This document shows, one piece after another, positions 6,826 to 13,190 of a stretch of 14,008 nt of DNA (positions are counted from its first letter, which is position 1; the number at the start of each line of letters is the position of its first letter). The stretch lies in the NCBI GenBank assembly GCA_030833305.1, contig JAURHL010000036.1:1-14008 (forward strand), read 5' to 3'. Source of the DNA: Acidimicrobiales bacterium. GTDB lineage: Bacteria; Actinomycetota; Acidimicrobiia; Acidimicrobiales; Ilumatobacteraceae. The notes beneath the pieces were generated by a model. That model searched no databases. It saw only the letters and a list, made by a program, of their open reading frames with translations, and had not been told where the DNA came from. The translations under genes were made by a program, and so were the position numbers.

Positions 6826-8564
6826 GCGGGCACCTCCAGCACGGTCACGGCGCCGGTGTCGCCGTTGACTTCGATCAACGAACCACTGACGATGCGCAAG
6901 GTGGCGTCGGTCGCCGACACCACGCACGGAAGCCCCAGTTCACGACTGACGATGATGGCGTGGCTGATGGCCGCACCGACGTTGACCACCACCGCACCAC
7001 ACGACATGAACAACGGCGTCCACGCCGGGTCGGTGTTGGGGGCGATCAGCACGTCGCCGGGCTCCAGTTCGCCGGGATCCGACGGATCGAGCACCACGCG
7101 GGCCCGACCGACGTACACACCGGTGCACCCGGGCACGCCCTGCACGACGTCACCCACGACCGCCTTCGTCGCCGAGCCCTGCCCCTTCTTCTTGTACTCC
7201 GAGAGCGGGGGCACCACGCCGTTCTTGATGAAGAACGGCGGCTCCAACTTCTGCAGTTCCTGCCATTGCGCGTGACGCTGCGCCAAGGTGTCCTTCATCG
7301 ACGCACCATCGAACAGGAACTGATCGAGCTCGGACTCCAGCAAGGCGAACACGTGATGCGGGTCCGCCAACGAACCCTCGGCCGCACGGCGACGACCCAA
7401 TTCGCGGAACACCATGCGCACCTCGTGCAGGGCCCGGATGATGTTGGTCTTGGTGCGCTCACGGATGGCCATCTGGTTGGCCGCCACGAGGGCGCCCTCG
7501 AACTGACCGGCCAACTCCTCGCCGAGCGGCTTCACCAGAGCGCGCACCTCGTCGGTGAGTCGACGACGTTCGTCGGCCATGCGCTTGTTCCGACTGGTGG
7601 GCGATTCGGCGTCACTCTGCAGACGGATGCGATCGATCGCCGCCAAGGCGATCTCGGGCTTGGTTTCCCAGGTGTCGGCGCTGATCTCCCATTCGTTGGG
7701 CCCGCGCGAACCGAACTCCACCAGGAACTGATCGAAATCGGCGACCCACTTCTTGGCGCCAGCGTCGGACGACGCTCGCAAGCGCCCGAGCAATCCGGTC
7801 ACACCGGCCGCGAATTCCTTGCTGACCGCCGCGGACGCGTTCGCCGCTCGCGAGAGTTCCCACATTCGGTAGCTCGGTTCGGCCGAGTCCACCTCGCCGA
7901 TGCCGGCGATCAACTTCATCGCGGTCTCGGGCTGCCCGATGGCGGCGCACACCGCTCCCAGGACACCCGGAGCGATGGCCGAGTCCGACGACGGTGGGGT
8001 GTGGCTGTCGAACAACTTGCGCAACATCGGTTGCAACATGCGTGCGCGGGCCAGCAGGCCGGCGTCGCTCAAACTGGTCAGGTCGGGCCGACCGGCGCGC
8101 AGAGCGATGGTCAGTTCCTTCTCGGCGTCGACTTCGGGGATGGAAGTGGTGGTCATCACGAAACCGAGGTGGGCGAGAATTCCCTCCACCAGATCCGGAC
8201 GCTCGTCGAGCGGGTGGGCCTCGTACGGAGGAACCTCGGGATGATCGCCGAAGAACGCCAGGTCCAGCTGTTCGACCGTCAGCAACGGACTGCGCACCGC
8301 CTGCATGCGCACGTTGGCCAGGTTGATGTAGAAGTAGCCGGCGAAGAAGCCGCAGACCTCGGGCTCGCCATCGGTGAACTCGTCGAAGGTGTAGTTGCCG
8401 CCCCGCACGTAGCCGTCACGCCACCCGAGCAGGATTCCGTTCTCCCAGCAGAACTGCTGGCTCAACGGGCTCGCCGACGAACTCAGAACCTCGCCGGCGT
8501 TCGCGCGCGTGTAATGAGGCCACCGCTTGCTCGGCGCCCGGTCGGTGATCCAACGATCGGCCAT
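6822..8564 (-). CDS. PEP-utilising-enzyme mobile (phosphohistidine) domain protein without its own ATP-grasp domain
   Basis: This 580-residue protein matches the back half of PEP synthase/rifampin phosphotransferase-type dikinases. The N-terminus carries TRANAGEVLSSSASPLS (19-35), like the segment that follows the ATP-grasp domain in those enzymes. The middle has a YGHRGP-like element, FGSRGPNEWE (284-293). The C-terminus is the swivelling phosphohistidine domain, with DVLIAPNTDPAWTPLF at 504-519 and the catalytic H535 in SHAIIVSRELGLPCVV. What is missing is any ATP-binding domain, so a separate partner must phosphorylate H535, as in the split phenylphosphate synthase of anaerobic phenol degraders. 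No partner is visible in the window. It is the first gene of the operon, has an AGGGGGAG ribosome binding site, and overlaps the LLM start as ATGA. Phosphorylation of a hydroxylated substrate is a hypothesis; a non-catalytic role is possible. Confidence 0.82.
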   Translation of the reverse strand: MADRWITDRAPSKRWPHYTRANAGEVLSSSASPLSQQFCWENGILLGWRDGYVRGGNYTFDEFTDGEPEVCGFFAGYFYINLANVRMQAVRSPLLTVEQLDLAFFGDHPEVPPYEAHPLDERPDLVEGILAHLGFVMTTTSIPEVDAEKELTIALRAGRPDLTSLSDAGLLARARMLQPMLRKLFDSHTPPSSDSAIAPGVLGAVCAAIGQPETAMKLIAGIGEVDSAEPSYRMWELSRAANASAAVSKEFAAGVTGLLGRLRASSDAGAKKWVADFDQFLVEFGSRGPNEWEISADTWETKPEIALAAIDRIRLQSDAESPTSRNKRMADERRRLTDEVRALVKPLGEELAGQFEGALVAANQMAIRERTKTNIIRALHEVRMVFRELGRRRAAEGSLADPHHVFALLESELDQFLFDGASMKDTLAQRHAQWQELQKLEPPFFIKNGVVPPLSEYKKKGQGSATKAVVGDVVQGVPGCTGVYVGRARVVLDPSDPGELEPGDVLIAPNTDPAWTPLFMSCGAVVVNVGAAISHAIIVSRELGLPCVVSATDATLRIVSGSLIEVNGDTGAVTVLEVPA

Positions 8565-8580
8565 GTCTCCCCCTGTCCCC

Positions 8581-8596
8581 CGAACCTGCCGGTTCG
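8581..8596. repeat. Perfect inverted repeat in the leader of the PEP-type operon
   Basis: CGAACC-TGCC-GGTTCG is a perfect 6-bp palindromic stem with a 4-base loop. It lies between the TetR-like operator and the ribosome binding site of the 8564 gene. It could be a leader hairpin or a second protein-binding site; nothing in the sequence decides. Confidence 0.5.
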
Positions 8597-8605
8597 CTCA
8601 GGAGA

Positions 8606-8625
8606 AACTAACCGACCGATTAGTT
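8606..8625. promoter_or_regulatory. Inverted-repeat operator, copy 1 (TetR-type inferred), upstream of the PEP/LLM/P450/SDR operon
   Basis: The site is AACTAA-CCGACCGA-TTAGTT, with 8 of 10 base pairs symmetric. It lies 41 bp upstream of the ATG at 8564, in the 104-bp gap after P450-3. It is 18 of 20 bases identical to the inverted copy at 10009-10028. Length and symmetry are typical of TetR-family operators. The regulator gene is not in the window. Confidence 0.7.
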
Positions 8626-8668
8626 CCAGCGCCATGCCGACGGTCGTCGCCGACCCGAACCGGGCCGG

Positions 8669-9958
8669 TCACGCCACGTCGGCCGTGATCCGCAGGCCGG
8701 TCAGCCCCCGCAGGACGAACGAATCCCCGTAGTGGAAGTCGTTGTCCGGCGCCAACCGGATGTTCCTCAGTGTCCCCAACAGATGGGTGATGGCGATGCG
8801 GGCCTCCGATCGCGCCAGACCCGCCCCGGGACAGAAGTGCTCGCCGTTCCCGAAAGCCAGATGTTCCTTCACGTTGGCCCGTTCCGGATCCACCTCGTCG
8901 GGGGACGCGAACTTGCAACCATCCCGGTTCGCCGAGGCGAACAACAGCCACAGGTGATCACCGGCCGGAATCCGCGTTCCGGCCACCTCCACGTCGACCT
9001 TGGCCTGCCGGAAGAGTCCCCCCACCGGGGCCTCGAGACGCAACATCTCCTCGACGAGACCCTCGATCAATGCCGGCTCCGCGCGGACCCGCTCCTGCAG
9101 GGCCGGATCCTCGGCCAGACGCCGGATGATGTTGGCGATGAGGTTCGTGGTGGTCTCGTTGCCCGCCACCAGGAACTGTTGCAACATCCCGAGTTGCTCG
9201 TCGTCGGTCAGTTCCTCTCCGTCGATCCGCGCGTTGGCGATGTCGGAGAGCAGATCCTCGGTGGGCGACTCCTTTCGCACCGCGATCTGGGCCAAGAAGT
9301 ACTCGGTGAACTCCTTCGTGGAGATGAGGAAACCCTTCACCTGCTCCACCGACGGCGAGTGATTGCCCACCGGCATCACGATGTCGTCCGACCAGCGCTT
9401 GAAGGTGGCCAGATCGTCGTCGGCGACCCCGAGGGCCATGGCGATGATGGTCATCGGCAGACCCACGGCGAACCGCTTCACGACGTCGGTCGCCCCCGAT
9501 GCGGACAGATCGGCGACGACATCGGCGAGCAAGCGTTCGGTGACCTCGACCATGGCCGGCTCCATGGCTCGGATGCGATCGGGCCGAAAGGCCGGGTTCA
9601 CCAACTTGCGCTGACGACGGTGATCCGGCGGGTCGGCGTTCAGCAGAACCGCCACCCGCCCGCGCGTCATGGTGTTCGAACCCAGAACCGCCGCCATCTC
9701 GGGGTCCTTCATGAGTTCCATGATCCCGGCCATCAGGGCCTCGCCGGCCTGCGCCGGACCGGTGGGGCTGAGGCTGGAATAGCGCTCGGTGTCGCGCAGG
9801 ATCGCCCGGACGTCGTCGTAGCGGGAAATGATCCAGGCCCCCAGATCGGCGTTGTACGGCACCCCGTCGGCCTCACGCAGACCAGCGAAGATGGGATACG
9901 GGCAGGCGATGGCGCCCTGCTCCCGGTGGATCAGTTGGTCGACGGACTGCCCCGACAT
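8669..9958 (-). CDS. Cytochrome P450 (bacterial class I type), P450-3
   Basis: This is a 429-residue soluble P450 monooxygenase. It has the I-helix motif AGNETT (265-270), ExxR at E304-R307 (EEMLR) and the haem loop FGNGEHFCPG, with C376 as axial ligand. It is a paralogue of P450-2, with shared FKRWSDD, VAGNETTT, FASANRD and SF.LRGLT blocks. The ATG at 9958 begins a normal-length P450 N-terminus and follows a G-rich ribosome binding site (9967-9962). It is divergent from the molybdenum operon across a 111-bp gap with an operator. It is followed after 104 bp by the PEP-type operon on the same strand, which has its own operator, so the two units may be separately initiated but co-regulated. Substrate is unknown and redox partners are absent. 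Confidence 0.94.
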   Translation of the reverse strand: MSGQSVDQLIHREQGAIACPYPIFAGLREADGVPYNADLGAWIISRYDDVRAILRDTERYSSLSPTGPAQAGEALMAGIMELMKDPEMAAVLGSNTMTRGRVAVLLNADPPDHRRQRKLVNPAFRPDRIRAMEPAMVEVTERLLADVVADLSASGATDVVKRFAVGLPMTIIAMALGVADDDLATFKRWSDDIVMPVGNHSPSVEQVKGFLISTKEFTEYFLAQIAVRKESPTEDLLSDIANARIDGEELTDDEQLGMLQQFLVAGNETTTNLIANIIRRLAEDPALQERVRAEPALIEGLVEEMLRLEAPVGGLFRQAKVDVEVAGTRIPAGDHLWLLFASANRDGCKFASPDEVDPERANVKEHLAFGNGEHFCPGAGLARSEARIAITHLLGTLRNIRLAPDNDFHYGDSFVLRGLTGLRITADVA

Positions 9959-10008
9959 GTGCCCCCCATTCGAGTCGAGCGACGTTTCGCTGGTTTCGGT
10001 ACGACTCA

Positions 10009-10028
10009 AACTAATCGCTGGGTTAGTT
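10009..10028. promoter_or_regulatory. Inverted-repeat operator, copy 2, in the divergent P450-3 / molybdenum-operon promoter region
   Basis: The site is AACTAA-TCGCTGGG-TTAGTT, with arms extending to CAAACTAA and TTAGTTTG (10007-10030). It is the inverted near-copy of 8606-8625, differing at two spacer positions. It sits 50 bp from the P450-3 start and 41 bp from the 10070 start, so one bound repressor could control both directions. The rest of the 9959-10069 gap holds the two ribosome binding sites; I see no clear -10/-35 pair. Confidence 0.72.
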
Positions 10029-10069
10029 TGTGGTCGCCTCGTGGTGACGGGGCCAACGAGGGGGCTCGC

Positions 10070-12247
10070 ATGACCATCGCCGACAACGCGCAATCCACCG
10101 ACCACGACGTGGAAACGCACCACACGTTCTGTCGCTTCTGCCACGCCAGTTGTCCCATCGAGGTCGACGTGGCCGGCGGACAGGCTGTTGCGATCCGCGG
10201 AGTGCCCGAGGATCCGCTCTTCGCCGGCTACACCTGCATCAAGGGTCGACAGATTCCCGAACAGATGACGCACCCGAGCCGTCTGCGCTCGTCGTTGCGC
10301 CGTCGGGCCGACGGAACCTTCGAGGAGATCTCGTCGCAGGATGCCATGGACGCCATCGGCGCCGAATTGAAGCGCATTCTCGACACGTACGGTCCGCGCG
10401 CCATCGCGTCGTACACCGGGACCGGCGGCTACCAGAACTCGCTCGCCGTGCCCGCGGCGCGCGCGTTCCATCAGGGTCTCGAATCCCCGTCGTTCTACAC
10501 GTCGGTCACCATCGACCAACCGGCCAAGACCACCGCGCCGTTCCGCGTCGGCATCTGGGAAGCCGGCTATCACAACTTCAGCGACGCCGACGTGTTGTTG
10601 GCCATCGGATACAACCCCATGGTCTCCAGTTTCTCGCCGGTGGGGGGTCTGCAGGGAACGAATCCGTACGTGGTGCTGCGCGACGCAAAGAAGCGCGGCA
10701 TGAAACTCATCGTCATCGATCCGCGCCGCACCGAGTTCGCGACCCAAGCCGACATCCACCTGGCCCCCAAGCCCGGCGAGGACCCCACCTTGATGGCCGG
10801 CATCTTGAAGGTCGTCATCGACGAGGGCTTGTTCGATCACGAGTTCTGCGAGAAGTGGGTGGCCGATCTGCCGCAACTGGCCGCCGCCGTGTCCACCTTC
10901 GACCTCGACTACGTGGCGAAGCGTTGCGACGTGCCCGCCGACGACATCGTGGCCGCCGCCCGCATGTTCGCCACCGCCGCAAAGGGAACCAGCGGAACCG
11001 GAACCGGCCCCAGCATGGCTCCGCACTCCAGCCTCACCGAACACCTCTCCATCGTTCTCAACACGATCTGCGGGCGCGTGAACCGTGAGGGAGACACCTT
11101 GGAAAGCGGGTACTTCTTGTATCCCGAGACACCGCGACGAGCCCAGGTTCACGCCGCGCGTCCGCCGGCCACCGGCGCGAACCAGCGGGTGCGCAACTTG
11201 CGCGGTATCCGCGGGGAGATGCTCACGACCGCCCTGGCCGAGGAGATCCTGAACGAGGGCGAGGGCCGCGTGCGGGCGCTCATCGTCAGTGGTGGCAATC
11301 CGGTCGTGGCTTGGCCCGACCAGGAGCTCACCATCAAGGCGATGGAGGATCTCGAGCTCCTCGTCGTCGTCGATCATCGCATGTCGGCCACCGCCGAGTT
11401 CGCCGACTACGTGATCGCACCGACGTTGTCGCTCGAGCGTGCCGACGTTCCCCACCTCATGGACCGTTGGTTCCGCGCGCCGTACACCAACTACACCGAA
11501 GCCATCACCCCGCGCATCGGCGACGTCATGAACGAGTGGGAGGTCTTCTGGGAGTTGGCGCGACGCCTGAACTCGCCGCTCCCCTTCCCGGGCGGCAACG
11601 CACCGATGGACCGCCATCCGAGCGACGACGAGATGCTGGACCTGGTGTACGCCGGTTCCCGTATGCCCATGGACGAGGTACGTCGCAATCGCATGAAGGT
11701 GCACCCCGACAAGGCCATGATCGTGCAGGCCGCGGACCCGGCCTGCACCGCCAAGTTCACCGTGGCCCCCGACGACATCGTCGAGGAGATGCGCCAGATC
11801 GTCGTCGAAGGAGATTCGGCCGCCGCACTCGGTGTCGATCCGGCGAAGTACCCGTTCCGTCTGGTCAGTCGCCGTCTGAAGCACGTGCTGAACTCGTTCG
11901 GATCGGAACTCTCGGTGCTCGGCTCCAAGGGCAGCACCAACCCCGCCTACATGAACCCCGACGACATGGAGCACTACGACCTGGCCGACGGCGACCTGAT
12001 CGAGATCTTCAGCCCGCGCGCGTCGGTGCAGGCGGTCGTGGAGTCGGCACCCGACGTGCGGCGCGGGGTGATCTCCATGGCGCACTCGTGGGGCGGATCC
12101 TCGCTCACCGACGAGAAGGTGCGCGACATCGGCACACCGACCAGCCGGCTGGTCTCGGTGGACAAGGGCTACGACACGGTGAACGGTATGGTGGTCCAGA
12201 GCGCGATTCCCGTTCGCATCACCGTGCTCGAACAGATCAACCGCTGA
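10070..12247 (+). CDS. Molybdopterin-dependent oxidoreductase (DMSO reductase superfamily)
   Basis: This 725-residue enzyme should carry a bis-MGD molybdenum (or tungsten) cofactor and one [4Fe-4S] cluster. Cluster ligands are C21, C24, C28 and C56 (C-x2-C-x3-C-x27-C). The molybdopterin domains run from about residue 60 to 580, and the C-terminal dinucleotide-binding domain covers about 595-720 (STNPAYMNPDDM, LADGDLIEI, MAHSWGG). No twin-arginine signal is present, so it is cytoplasmic. No Cys, Sec or obvious Ser occupies the usual metal-ligand region; D149 in SVTIDQPAK is the best candidate ligand, but this is only a tentative alignment by eye. ATG 10070 is preceded by GAGGGGG at 10058-10064. 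No electron-transfer subunit is encoded nearby. It heads the operon with the candidate selenoprotein and the epoxide hydrolase. The reaction is unknown; a hydroxylase, dehydrogenase or hydratase-like role is possible. Confidence 0.9.
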   Translation: MTIADNAQSTDHDVETHHTFCRFCHASCPIEVDVAGGQAVAIRGVPEDPLFAGYTCIKGRQIPEQMTHPSRLRSSLRRRADGTFEEISSQDAMDAIGAELKRILDTYGPRAIASYTGTGGYQNSLAVPAARAFHQGLESPSFYTSVTIDQPAKTTAPFRVGIWEAGYHNFSDADVLLAIGYNPMVSSFSPVGGLQGTNPYVVLRDAKKRGMKLIVIDPRRTEFATQADIHLAPKPGEDPTLMAGILKVVIDEGLFDHEFCEKWVADLPQLAAAVSTFDLDYVAKRCDVPADDIVAAARMFATAAKGTSGTGTGPSMAPHSSLTEHLSIVLNTICGRVNREGDTLESGYFLYPETPRRAQVHAARPPATGANQRVRNLRGIRGEMLTTALAEEILNEGEGRVRALIVSGGNPVVAWPDQELTIKAMEDLELLVVVDHRMSATAEFADYVIAPTLSLERADVPHLMDRWFRAPYTNYTEAITPRIGDVMNEWEVFWELARRLNSPLPFPGGNAPMDRHPSDDEMLDLVYAGSRMPMDEVRRNRMKVHPDKAMIVQAADPACTAKFTVAPDDIVEEMRQIVVEGDSAAALGVDPAKYPFRLVSRRLKHVLNSFGSELSVLGSKGSTNPAYMNPDDMEHYDLADGDLIEIFSPRASVQAVVESAPDVRRGVISMAHSWGGSSLTDEKVRDIGTPTSRLVSVDKGYDTVNGMVVQSAIPVRITVLEQINR

Positions 12248-12264
12248 CGAGAGAGGCGACGACG

Positions 12265-12774
12265 ATGGCACGACTCGACGTTCCCGACGGTGAAGGCCTC
12301 GAGGCCCATCGCATCTGGGCCCTGGCACCCCACATGGGAGCCGGCATGGCCGCCATGAGCGAGGCGGTGTACGTGAAGTCCAGCCTCAGCATCCGCGAGC
12401 GCGAGGTGGCTCGCATGCGGATCGCCCAGCTCAATCAGTGCGTCGTTTGAATGAACACTCGGGCCGCATCGGCGATGCGGCAAGGACTCGACGACGAGGC
12501 GTACAACTCGGTTCAGCATTACCACGACCATCCGGATTTCACTGATCGCGAACGTCTCGCCGCCGAGTACGCCGAGCGCTTCGCCATCGACCACACCGCC
12601 GTCGACGACGACCTCTGGAGTCGCCTGCGCACGCACTTCAGCGACACCGAACTGCTGGAACTCACCGTGACCATCGGTTTTTGCGTCGGCATGGGACGCG
12701 CGTACCAGGTGCTCGACATCGCCCGGGATTTCGACGTGCTCTGGAGCAAGGAACCGCCGGCAACGGACGGCTGA
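12265..12774 (+). CDS. Carboxymuconolactone decarboxylase/AhpD-like protein, candidate selenoprotein with in-frame TGA (Sec62)
   Basis: Read through one TGA at 12448-12450, this is a 169-residue CMD/AhpD-superfamily protein. The family signature spans the stop: SIREREVARMRIAQLNQCVV, then TGA, then MNTRAASAM. In relatives the motif is usually LN.C.xC, so TGA replaces the second Cys of a CxxC redox pair, giving C59-V60-V61-U62. The reading frame and codon use continue unbroken to the real stop at 12774, ending at normal family length. The downstream part alone has an ATG but no ribosome binding site. A SECIS-like hairpin lies at 12463-12481. ATG 12265 follows the molybdenum gene by 17 bp (GAGAGG upstream), so it is in that operon. 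Such proteins act as peroxidase-like or disulfide redox enzymes. Alternatives are a nonsense mutation, a base error (TGC to TGA) or two separate peptides. Confidence 0.75.
12463..12481 (+). promoter_or_regulatory. SECIS-like stem-loop downstream of the in-frame TGA
   Basis: GCCGCATC-GGC-GATGCGGC forms a perfect 8-bp stem with a 3-base loop starting GG. The stem starts 12 nt after the TGA, and the loop begins about 20 nt after it. This falls within what is known of bacterial SECIS elements, which lie in the coding region just after UGA with a small apical loop having a G in its first two positions. It would recruit SelB with selenocysteinyl-tRNA. A chance hairpin in GC-rich coding sequence is possible, but its placement is unusually apt. 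Confidence 0.65.
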
Positions 12775-12812
12775 TCCACCGTCGGCTAGAACAGAGGACG
12801 AAGGAGATCACC

Positions 12813-13184
12813 ATGAGCCCACTGGAAACCGTCAACGCATTCATCGCCGCCCTCGAGCGGCTCGACGTGGACGCGGCCTGTGCGCTGGTCGCCGACGGAT
12901 GCGAGTACGACAACGTGCCCCTGATGAAGGTGTACGGACCCGACGGCGTCAAGGGGGTCCTCGGACCCATGTTCGGTGATTGCACCGAGGTCGAATGGAT
13001 CGTGCACCGCGAGGCCGCCAACGGCACCACCGTGTTCAACGAACGAACCGATCGCTTCAAGATGTCCTGGGGTTGGCTCGAGTTGCCCGTCAACGGCGTC
13101 TGGGAGGTCGTCGACGGCAAGATCACCTTGTGGCGCGACTACTTCGACGCCCAGAGCTACTTCAAACAGTTGCCCGCTTCCTGA
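12813..13184 (+). CDS. Limonene-1,2-epoxide hydrolase family protein (SnoaL/NTF2-like fold)
   Basis: This 123-residue protein would hydrolyse an epoxide to a vicinal diol using a water activated by a Tyr-Asn-Asp triad. By comparison with Rhodococcus limonene epoxide hydrolase, all key residues can be placed: Y32 and N34 (in EYDN), R78 and D80 (in ERTD) and W107 and D109 (in WRDYFD). These match the Y53/N55, R99/D101 and W130/D132 pattern. The protein is somewhat shorter than the 149-residue Rhodococcus enzyme, lacking the N-terminal extension, as many family members do. ATG 12813 has a strong AAGGAGA ribosome binding site at 12801-12807. It is the last gene of the molybdenum operon, 38 bp after the candidate selenoprotein gene. 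It likely opens an epoxide made by a neighbouring P450; the natural substrate need not be limonene. Confidence 0.88.
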   Translation: MSPLETVNAFIAALERLDVDAACALVADGCEYDNVPLMKVYGPDGVKGVLGPMFGDCTEVEWIVHREAANGTTVFNERTDRFKMSWGWLELPVNGVWEVVDGKITLWRDYFDAQSYFKQLPAS

Positions 13185-13190
13185 GCGGAC

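Noticed and set aside
6823..6927. Upstream in-frame start giving a longer LLM protein
   Set aside because: The extra residues are Arg-rich shadow of the PEP-type gene; ATG 6825 has GGAGGTG and the ATGA overlap.
8732..10069. Long plus-strand open frame running into the molybdenum gene from the P450-3 region
   Set aside because: It is the antisense shadow of P450-3. The conserved oxidoreductase begins at ATG 10070, which has a proper ribosome binding site.
9959..12328. Long minus-strand open frame antisense to the molybdenum gene
   Set aside because: Its translation is low-complexity, His/Arg/Gly-rich and without domains, as expected for an antisense shadow in high-GC DNA; only 8669-9958 is real.
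12451..12774. A separate 107-residue gene starting at the ATG right after the TGA
   Set aside because: There is no ribosome binding site, and the ATG is the family's normal residue after the redox motif. The product would lack half of the CMD domain.
13174..13188. CCGCT-TCCTG-AGCGG inverted repeat over the epoxide hydrolase stop as a terminator
   Set aside because: The stem is only 5 bp and has no T-tract; it is within chance expectation for GC-rich sequence.
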